In this document: piece after piece, positions 1 to 4,635 of the stretch
How the letters are laid out: every line of letters starts with the position of its first letter
How positions within the stretch are numbered: position 1 is the stretch's first letter
Assembly: GCA_003132825.1 (NCBI GenBank)
Contig: PKYX01000305.1
Location: 15,240-20,441 of the forward strand
Source of the DNA: Acidobacteriaceae bacterium
GTDB taxonomy: Bacteria; Acidobacteriota; Terriglobia; Terriglobales; Acidobacteriaceae
Length of the DNA stretch: 5,202 bases
Direction of reading: 5' to 3'
The notes under the pieces: model-generated
Databases searched by the model: none
Seen by the model: the letters and a program-made list of their open reading frames with translations, nothing else
What the model was told of the DNA's origin: nothing
Program-made: the position numbers and the translations under genes

Positions 1-961
1 CCATCAGATCTTGCCCGCGTTTGCCGAGTGCGAGAAATCGAAAGTCGTGGCCTTGGTCAGCGGTCATCCCGAGAAGGCCAACAAGCTGGCCCTGCGCTAC
101 GGCGTCGATCCGAAGAACATTTACAACTATCAGAACTACGACACGATCCGCGATAACCCTGCAGTCGACATCATTTACGTCGTGCTGCCCAACGGAATGC
201 ACGCCGAGTACACGATTCGCGGTTTCGAGGCCGGCAAACACGTGCTTTCCGAAAAGCCCATGGCCAACACCCCCGCCGAGTGCCAATCCATGATCGACGC
301 CGGCCGCAAGGCCGATCGAAAACTGATGGTGGCTTATCGCTGTCGCTACGAGCCGGTCAACCGGGAAGCCATCCGCATGGCGCGCTCCGGGGAACTCGGC
401 CCCACGCAGGTCATTCTCGCCGATCACGGCTTCAATATGGGCGACCCCAAGCAATGGCGCCTGAACAAAGCGCTGGCTGGCGGAGGCTCCATGATGGACA
501 TCGGCATTTACAGTTTGCAGGCTGCGCGCTACCTGACCGGCGAAGAACCCACGGAAATCAATGCCATGATATTCAACTCGCCGGGAGACGTGCGCTTCAA
601 GGAAGTGGAAGAAACCATTAACTTCCAGCTCCGATTTCCGAGCGGCGTGCAGGCGAACTGCACCTCCAGCTACGGTTATGCCGGGCAAAATCACTACCGG
701 GTTGTAGGCACCGAGGGCTGGTTCGAACTGGAGCCCGCAACCAGCTACACCGGTCTCCGCATGAGGATACGGCGCGGCCAAGAACTGGAAGAACCCGATC
801 TTGCCGAGCGCAACCACTTCGCGCTCGAAATGGACCACATGTCCGGCTGCGTGATGGACAACAAGGAGCCTCTTACTCCCGGGGAAGAGGGATTGCGCGA
901 CCTCACGATTATGGCAGCGATCTACGAGGCGGCCAGGACCGGCAAGACGGTCAAGATGTAG
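1..961 (+). CDS. Gfo/Idh/MocA-family oxidoreductase, glucose-fructose oxidoreductase-like (5' partial)
   Basis: NAD(P)-dependent sugar oxidoreductase of the Gfo/Idh/MocA family, truncated by the left window edge. The frame is open from base 2 (first residues HQILPAFAEC), so the TTG at 11 is not the real start. The missing part should hold the first beta strand and the GxGxxG nucleotide-binding loop. Visible Rossmann remnants are VVALVSG and the strand IIYVVLPN, followed by the family hallmark EKP (bases 251-259), whose lysine is the usual catalytic/cofactor residue. The C-terminal half shows YRCRYEP, AGGGSMMDIGIY and GEEP, then the beta-sheet substrate domain, ending PGEEGLRDLTIMAAIYEAAR. From memory these blocks resemble Zymomonas glucose-fructose oxidoreductase more than inositol dehydrogenase or MocA. 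The substrate is not determinable here, and the presence of a Tat signal peptide, as in Zymomonas, cannot be judged. The gene ends with TAG and converges on the next gene. Family call is firm; the GFOR-like subgroup is likely. Confidence 0.93.
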   Translation, partial: HQILPAFAECEKSKVVALVSGHPEKANKLALRYGVDPKNIYNYQNYDTIRDNPAVDIIYVVLPNGMHAEYTIRGFEAGKHVLSEKPMANTPAECQSMIDAGRKADRKLMVAYRCRYEPVNREAIRMARSGELGPTQVILADHGFNMGDPKQWRLNKALAGGGSMMDIGIYSLQAARYLTGEEPTEINAMIFNSPGDVRFKEVEETINFQLRFPSGVQANCTSSYGYAGQNHYRVVGTEGWFELEPATSYTGLRMRIRRGQELEEPDLAERNHFALEMDHMSGCVMDNKEPLTPGEEGLRDLTIMAAIYEAARTGKTVKM

Positions 962-973
962 CTCCCGGGGAGC
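961..973 (+). other. Short perfect hairpin at the end of the oxidoreductase gene
   Basis: GCTCC-CGG-GGAGC forms a 5-bp GC-rich stem with a 3-base loop, starting on the last base of the stop codon. It lies where a terminator would be expected, but no T-tract follows (next bases are agtctgaagg). It could be a weak or Rho-assisted 3'-end structure. A chance origin is also plausible. Confidence 0.25.
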
Positions 974-1202
974 AGTCTGAAGGAATTAAGAAAATCGCAG
1001 GCACCGTCGGGTTCGAACCTGGACCTCTACCGCGGTTTCGCGCGTTCTAGTTTGAATGGTCGCGCGGACTCGAGGGCCTTCTCGACGGCAACTAGACTTT
1101 GGTGGAAACCAGGACCTGTTCGATGGCTATCCCCTTTGGATCCACTCATTAGTAGTGACGTTAGGCCTAGTGTCATATCGCGGCTAGACATTTCCTATCT
1201 TT
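962..1202. other. Non-coding gap between converging genes, CTAG-rich
   Basis: This 241-bp stretch separates the 3' ends of two converging genes. The plus-strand frame open from 1052 has no recognisable protein and runs into the antisense of the next gene, so it is not called. The stretch holds five CTAG tetramers (a sixth lies just inside the next gene), an imperfect 20-bp dyad at 1156-1175, and a palindromic GGTTCGAACC (1010-1019) that resembles a tRNA T-arm but has no matching tRNA around it. No classical terminator with a T-run was seen on either strand. Confidence 0.6.
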
Positions 1203-1244
1203 CTAGACCTGCGTCGGGGCTTTCTCGGGTTCGGTCGTGCCTAG
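1047..1244. repeat. Cluster of six CTAG tetramers, three as CTAGAC
   Basis: CTAG occurs at 1047, 1092, 1167, 1184, 1203 and 1241, six times in 198 bp. My reading finds only three more in the remaining roughly 5 kb (near 1914, 3954 and 4333). Three of the six extend to CTAGAC (1092, 1184, 1203). The spacings of 45, 75, 17, 19 and 38 bp are irregular, so this is not a tandem array. The cluster may mark compositionally foreign or unconstrained DNA, or a protein-binding region; no function is assigned. Confidence 0.45.
1156..1175. promoter_or_regulatory. Imperfect 20-bp dyad, operator-like
   Basis: TGAC-GT-TAGGCCTA-GT-GTCA has exact two-fold symmetry in 16 of 20 positions. The shape and size resemble a dimeric regulator site. 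It lies between two gene 3' ends, so no promoter under its control is visible. A match of this quality is expected about once or twice by chance in a window this long, so the call is weak. Confidence 0.2.
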
Positions 1245-2198
1245 CAATGCCTCACGCAGGGAGCGTTCTGATGCCAGCCCGACCTTTACTACTTCGAAAA
1301 CAATAGCCGTGGCGTAGGTAACGGCGATCCAGACACAAACTTCCTCGATCGGCAAACGGGACCAAGCACCGATAAAAAGACCGGTCATCTGACGCTGCTG
1401 GAAGTTCCACCAGTTGTAGGGCACGGCCAGGGTGGCTTCCCAGAGCATGCTGACGAGCAGCATGAAGAAAAGTGTAAGGCTCAGGGCGCGCCAATTGATG
1501 AAGCGGCGCGCCACCGGGAAAAAACTCACTGCCGGAAGCAGAGCTCCAGCGACGAGAAAGGTAAAGTAGCCGGGAAAACCCCCTTGGTTTTCCGGAGCGG
1601 CGAAATGCTTCTTGTAGAACCATGCCGCACCAATCAAGACCGCGGCGAGGATTAGAGAGGTGGGATGGAAATGCAGGAGGCGGCGCACCTTCCGGGCTTC
1701 GCCGGGATAATCAAGCACATTGTAGGCCGCCAACCAGAACTCGCCGAGCCACACGTACAGAAGAAGAACCGCGAGAAAGCCAGTTAGATAGAAAACATAC
1801 TCTTCGATAGGAACTGGCCTGCCGAAAGCGGGCGCGAGGATGCCCAAGGTCGCTCCAACGTTGGGATAGTCGAAGAACCACTGTGCAAAAACGAAGTCGA
1901 GCAAGAAGCCTAGCGGAATCAGGATGGCAAGTGTCCACCAGAAAGCCCGCTGCGGAATGTGCAGTCCCTCACTGGGCAAAAACCACCCTGCGATGACCGC
2001 GATGGGAACTATGAACAGCAAAAGGCTGAAGGTGTAGCCGTGCGGCGTGGGGTTCTGATTGACTTGAATCAAAACAGCGGGCACTTGAACAGTTCGCAGT
2101 GCGATGGTCGCGGGAATCACGATCATCGCCAACATAGCAATGACAATCCCGGCGCAGACTCCGGGGCTGGGGAGTCCGTGAGAGCGGGGTCCACGCAT
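1203..2198 (-). CDS. Lycopene cyclase domain protein, fused CrtYc-CrtYd type
   Basis: A 331-residue integral membrane protein with two copies of the short heterodimeric-type lycopene beta-cyclase repeat. Each copy reads as a tryptophan-rich stretch, a glycine loop, then PIEE at the head of a helix: GRPVPIEEYVFY (PIEE at residues 130-133) and SRLPIEEVCVW (283-286). The acidic pair after proline is the family signature. About eight membrane helices are predicted, near 16-37, 55-75, 85-108, 134-155, 182-196, 210-229, 240-259 and 287-306. Known CrtYc and CrtYd are about 100-120 residues each, so this protein carries extra sequence, chiefly an N-terminal helix, the linker at 156-210 and a charged tail. 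The family closes the ends of lycopene into beta rings. Whether this copy is active is unproven, as no crtB, crtI or other carotenoid gene is in view. The start is supported by GGAGG 7 bases upstream. It is transcribed in the same direction as the B12-type genes but sits 147 bp behind them. Confidence 0.85.
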   Translation of the reverse strand: MRGPRSHGLPSPGVCAGIVIAMLAMIVIPATIALRTVQVPAVLIQVNQNPTPHGYTFSLLLFIVPIAVIAGWFLPSEGLHIPQRAFWWTLAILIPLGFLLDFVFAQWFFDYPNVGATLGILAPAFGRPVPIEEYVFYLTGFLAVLLLYVWLGEFWLAAYNVLDYPGEARKVRRLLHFHPTSLILAAVLIGAAWFYKKHFAAPENQGGFPGYFTFLVAGALLPAVSFFPVARRFINWRALSLTLFFMLLVSMLWEATLAVPYNWWNFQQRQMTGLFIGAWSRLPIEEVCVWIAVTYATAIVFEVVKVGLASERSLREALLGTTEPEKAPTQV

Positions 2199-2205
2199 AA
2201 TGCGG

Positions 2206-2210
2206 CCTCC
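2206..2210 (-). promoter_or_regulatory. Ribosome binding site of the lycopene cyclase-type gene
   Basis: GGAGG on the minus strand, 7 bases before the ATG at 2198. It fixes the start and makes translation independent of the upstream gene. No convincing -35/-10 pair was found in the 147-bp gap; a TAGAAT hexamer at about 2258-2263 lacks a partner. Confidence 0.7.
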
Positions 2211-2270
2211 AAATCTTGTGGGAGCAGATAACTTCCAGACGGATTTCTCTACCGAGGATTCTACGGCTGG

Positions 2271-2327
2271 CGGCCGGAACGATAAAGAGTAAGAGTAGCG
2301 CTGCCGGCCGATCCTGAAGGAATTCAG
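2271..2327. repeat. Two inverted repeats between the DUF71 and lycopene cyclase-type genes
   Basis: CGGCCGG (2271-2277) and CCGGCCG (2304-2310) are perfect inverted copies around a 26-base loop. Closer to the DUF71 stop codon, CTGAA-GGAA-TTCAG (2314-2327) makes a 5-bp stem with a tetraloop. Both lie downstream of the DUF71 gene and could form RNA structure at its 3' end, but neither is followed by a T-tract on the minus strand. They are consistent with a transcription boundary before the cyclase-type gene but do not prove one. Confidence 0.3.
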
Positions 2328-2345
2328 TGATTGTCGCTGGCTTTC

Positions 2346-3071
2346 CTAATCAAGCGGAAGCAGGTCCGCGAACACAAATCCATCGCGCTCGACCACTTCT
2401 CCTGCCTGCACGGCAATGGGGCGAGTAAAGACCGGGGCATCATATACGAACGTGTGAAATTCTCCGTTCTCGCCGCATGGATCGACTCCGGGGGGAAGAG
2501 CCTGCAGCAACCCCAGGTCGTACTCCTGGCCGGCAAAGGATTTCGCGAGCTTCGAGGGGTCCACACAGGTGATCTTGGCTCTGACGCCCGCGGCGATCAT
2601 GGCCGGGCCCAGTTGTTCCGTGGGAATTTGCCAGACAGGGAATAACGGTTCGAGGCCGCTTCCTTGTAATTGCCGCACTCGGTAATCGCGAACCTCCTGA
2701 AGGAACAGGTCTCCGAACGCGACAGCGGTGATTCCCTCAGCCGATGCGCGCTGGCACAGTCCGCGCATACGGTCTTCGTATTGCTGATTCGAGCATGGCC
2801 AGGGCAGCTCTACCACCCACAGCGGGAGGGCGGTTCGCTCGGCCTGCGCTTCCACTAACGAACGCCGAACCGCATGCATGGCCACGCGGTTGGCTTCGGA
2901 GTTGAAGGTCGTAATCAGCGCGGCTATCTGGATGTCCCGCCGCTGCCGTAGGAGGTGCAACGTCCACACACTGTCTTTGCCGCTGCTCCAGGATAAGGCA
3001 ACCTTCGTCAAGTTCGGCTCGTGTCCATCTGACTTAGGTCTCGCGTGAGAGGCGCTTCGATCCGGCGCCAT
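2346..3071 (-). CDS. DUF71/COG2102 (Dph6-like) ATP-pyrophosphatase, probable B12-salvage type
   Basis: A soluble N-type ATP-pyrophosphatase. Residues 24-34 (VALSWSSGKDS) contain the SGKDS phosphate-binding loop that binds ATP and releases pyrophosphate. FGDLFL (119-124), EVRDYR (126-131) and PLFPVW (142-147) follow, and the C-terminal signature GENGEFHTFVYDAPVF spans 200-215. Archaeal and eukaryotic members (Dph6) adenylate diphthine on EF2 for amidation. Bacteria lack diphthamide, and published comparative genomics (de Crecy-Lagard and colleagues) assigned a bacterial DUF71 branch to B12 salvage; the cobalamin-binding protein next door supports that. An amidation or adenylation of a corrinoid is inference. 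The ATG at 3071 has a strong GGAAGG 6 bases upstream but overlaps the previous gene by 64 bases and adds about 20 polar residues. A TTG at 3011 overlaps the previous stop (TTGA) and gives 221 residues beginning right at the conserved strand. Either start may be used. Databases will probably label it diphthine--ammonia ligase. Confidence 0.9.
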   Translation of the reverse strand: MAPDRSASHARPKSDGHEPNLTKVALSWSSGKDSVWTLHLLRQRRDIQIAALITTFNSEANRVAMHAVRRSLVEAQAERTALPLWVVELPWPCSNQQYEDRMRGLCQRASAEGITAVAFGDLFLQEVRDYRVRQLQGSGLEPLFPVWQIPTEQLGPAMIAAGVRAKITCVDPSKLAKSFAGQEYDLGLLQALPPGVDPCGENGEFHTFVYDAPVFTRPIAVQAGEVVERDGFVFADLLPLD

Positions 3072-3952
3072 TGAATTCCTTCCGTTCCCCCGCCGAACGG
3101 GACCCCATGAATGATTTCGGCAATAATCTCTGAGGTCTGGGAGATGGTCATTCCAGAGCGGTTGAAGAACAAATTCCCGTCCGCAAACGTGACGTTACCA
3201 TTTCGCACGGCTTGCAGTTCCCGCCACCACGGATACCGCTCCAACACGCTTCGCTCCCGCAGGCTCCGCTCCAAGTTGAATCCGCAAGGGGCTACGATCA
3301 GGCACTCCGGATCAGCATCGCGAAGCTGTTCGGCGGGAATGGCGGCCGAGTATTCGCCCTTCTTGCCAAGCAGGAGTTCGCCATTCGCGATTTCCACCAA
3401 CTCCGGACCCCAGTTTCCCATCGCGAAGATCGGGTCCGTCCACTCCAGCATGACCACAGTTGGCCGAATGAAACGCGCAGCTTTCTCCCTCACCACATCT
3501 AAGCGCTGGCGTTCGCGACGGACAAGGGCATCGCCCCGCTCCTCCAAACCAAGCTCTTGGGAAATCCGCAGAATACTTTGGAAGATTTCCTCCAAAGAGG
3601 TGGCGGACAGCGACAGTTGTCGCGCTGCGGGTCCGCAACTTCGCTGCACATCGGCGGGCGTCACGGCGCATACCTCGCAATGCGATTGTGTGATCAGAAG
3701 ATCGGCACGCAACTCGCTAATCAAGTCTCCATGAACCTGATACAGGGGCTCGCCGGAGTGGAGTCTGCGCCGAACTTCCTTGTCGATCTCCCCGCTCGGA
3801 ACAGACACATCAAATGCGGGATCGCTGCAGGATGGGAGCCGCCTCACCCAGTCCGGGTTGTCGCACTCATGCGACCGCCCTACGAGCATTTCGCCGGCAC
3901 CCAGGGCACAGACGATTTCGGTCGCGCTTGCCAGTAGAGAAACAATGCGCAC
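3008..3952 (-). CDS. BtuF-like cobalamin-binding protein without signal peptide
   Basis: A 314-residue class III solute-binding-fold protein (COG0614, BtuF/FhuD relatives). It opens directly with the first domain strand RIVSLLASATEIVCALG (residues 2-18) and has no signal peptide or lipobox, so it should stay in the cytosol. Further blocks are HECDNP (28-33), ELRADLLITQ (80-89), CEVCAV (92-97), a long charged helix (about 121-160), VMLEWTDPIFAMGNW (167-181), LIVAPCGFNLERS (218-230) and a final FFNRSG (262-267). Cysteines 30, 92, 95 and 223 sit in motifs I recall as conserved in this subgroup and could contact a metal or corrinoid. The GTG start at 3952 is one base after the stop of the upstream gene, with GGGAGG 9 bases ahead. 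The frame stays open upstream to 4162, but that part is antiparallel-frame noise over the neighbour. Residues 284-314 look like a non-conserved tail overlapping the next gene's start. The likely ligand is a corrinoid; other ligands are possible. Confidence 0.88.
   Translation of the reverse strand: MRIVSLLASATEIVCALGAGEMLVGRSHECDNPDWVRRLPSCSDPAFDVSVPSGEIDKEVRRRLHSGEPLYQVHGDLISELRADLLITQSHCEVCAVTPADVQRSCGPAARQLSLSATSLEEIFQSILRISQELGLEERGDALVRRERQRLDVVREKAARFIRPTVVMLEWTDPIFAMGNWGPELVEIANGELLLGKKGEYSAAIPAEQLRDADPECLIVAPCGFNLERSLRERSVLERYPWWRELQAVRNGNVTFADGNLFFNRSGMTISQTSEIIAEIIHGVPFGGGTEGIQWRRIEAPLTRDLSQMDTSRT
3078..3083 (-). promoter_or_regulatory. Ribosome binding site for the ATG at 3071
   Basis: GGAAGG on the minus strand with a 6-base spacer to the ATG. 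It lies inside the 3' end of the BtuF-like coding region, so the two genes share sequence. It is the main argument for the longer start. The competing TTG at 3011 has no comparable purine run but has the TTGA stop-start overlap typical of coupled genes. Confidence 0.6.
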
Positions 3953-3953
3953 G

Positions 3954-4469
3954 CTAGGCGGCCTCCCGTGCCGGTTGGTATAGGCGGTGAATGACCGCAT
4001 AACCACCGAATAGCGCAACCGTGTAGAAGGCATCGCCCAGGACTTGATTCCGGTAGAAGGGTATGCCAGCCAGGTAACAGGCTGACAGACCGCCGATCGT
4101 ATGCGGATACATTTGGCTGGTAGCCCAGACCATGAAGTTGGTGATAACGAAAAACGAGACACTGGAGGTGAGGGCCGCGGCCGCTACTACGCTCGCGCCA
4201 CTCCGGTCACGAATCAGCCTGCCGAGCAGCACCGGAATCAGCGCCGCCGCGTACACGTACCAAAAACCGGGGTAGAAACCCATCGCGGCATCACTCAAAA
4301 CAAGCGCCATTAAAGTCGCCAAAACACCCGTGCTAGCCTTCCGAGCATGAACTCCCGCAAACAGTCCGATGGCTATCATCGGAGTGAAGTTCCACGGATG
4401 AGGAACAAGCCTCGCACAGGCACCCAAAACCACCATTCCGATCCACAAGCGTTTTGGAATTTCCATCAT
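3954..4469 (-). CDS. DUF6580-type small membrane protein, putative transporter subunit
   Basis: A 171-residue, highly hydrophobic protein with about six membrane helices, near residues 8-20, 30-41, 47-63, 69-84, 93-113 and 145-162, and a possible short one at 124-136. Recognisable blocks are RLVPHPWNFTP (20-30), LSDAAMGFYP (58-67), TNFMVWA (110-116), YPHTIGGLSACYLAGIPF (121-138) and NQVLGD (141-146). I recognise these as the family annotated as DUF6580 putative transport protein. Size and helix count resemble the S components of ECF vitamin transporters, but no ATPase or EcfT gene is in view. Its position as first gene of the coupled set with a cobalamin-binding protein suggests a corrinoid or corrinoid-precursor permease; that role is inference. 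The ATG at 4469 has GGGAG 6 bases upstream; a second ATG follows immediately at 4466. Confidence 0.82.
   Translation of the reverse strand: MMEIPKRLWIGMVVLGACARLVPHPWNFTPMIAIGLFAGVHARKASTGVLATLMALVLSDAAMGFYPGFWYVYAAALIPVLLGRLIRDRSGASVVAAAALTSSVSFFVITNFMVWATSQMYPHTIGGLSACYLAGIPFYRNQVLGDAFYTVALFGGYAVIHRLYQPAREAA
3962..3967 (-). promoter_or_regulatory. Ribosome binding site and one-base junction before the BtuF-like gene
   Basis: GGGAGG on the minus strand lies 9 bases before the GTG at 3952 and inside the last codons of the membrane protein gene. The upstream stop TAG (3956-3954), a single C, then GTG indicates translational coupling. This decides the start against the longer open frame. Confidence 0.7.
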
Positions 4470-4475
4470 TGGTTT

Positions 4476-4480
4476 CTCCC
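4476..4480 (-). promoter_or_regulatory. Ribosome binding site of the DUF6580-type gene
   Basis: GGGAG on the minus strand, 6 bases before the first ATG (4469) and 9 before the second (4466). It supports this start region but cannot separate the two tandem ATG codons. Confidence 0.6.
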
Positions 4481-4481
4481 A

Positions 4482-4510
4482 TTGATATTGTAGTTCCTGT
4501 TCACGGTCAA
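4482..4510 (-). promoter_or_regulatory. Candidate sigma70-type promoter of the B12-type operon
   Basis: On the minus strand TTGACC (4510-4505) and TATCAA (4487-4482) are separated by 17 bases, matching the consensus at 5 and 4 of 6 positions. An overlapping TACAAT (4492-4487) is a better -10 but has no -35 at normal distance. The -35 hexamer lies in a small dyad, CACGG-N7-CCGTG (4502-4518). With the first pairing the transcript would start at or after the ribosome binding site, giving an almost leaderless mRNA, which weakens the call. The 166-bp gap to the methyltransferase is a sensible place for a promoter. Confidence 0.35.
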
Positions 4511-4635
4511 TGCCCGTGCCGCAATTCAGTTCCGAGATCCCCAGCCTCTCCCGGCGGCAGCCTTGGGAAAGATTCGGTCATAGTTCTTGGCGGTCAGGTC
4601 CGAATGGCCTGGTTTGCGCGGAAGCACGGGTGTGT

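Noticed and set aside
977..987. 11-mer CTGAAGGAATT shared with 2314-2324, and a related sequence near 3071-3083
   Set aside because: The shared core is purine-rich Shine-Dalgarno-like sequence; with three dissimilar contexts and no longer match it is most simply coincidence.
1010..1019. GGTTCGAACC resembling the T-arm of a tRNA
   Set aside because: The palindrome is T-arm-like, but flanking bases give a mismatched T-stem on both strands, and no acceptor, D-arm or anticodon arm can be placed around it. A degenerate remnant cannot be excluded.
1052..1306. Open plus-strand frame of 84 codons in the gap between converging genes
   Set aside because: No ribosome binding site or recognisable domain; its second half is antisense to the lycopene cyclase-type gene.
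3111..3734. Long plus-strand open frame opposite the BtuF-like gene
   Set aside because: Serine- and arginine-rich shadow translation of a conserved gene on the other strand, with no domain and no translation signal.
3953..4162. N-terminal extension of the BtuF-like reading frame by 70 residues
   Set aside because: It lies wholly over the well-supported membrane protein gene, shows no signal peptide or domain similarity, and the GTG at 3952 has a ribosome binding site and a one-base junction.
4597..4616. Bulged hairpin after the methyltransferase stop codon
   Set aside because: CAGGCC-ATTC-GG-A-CCTG on the minus strand can pair with one bulge, but it is short and no T-tract follows, so it is not called as a terminator.
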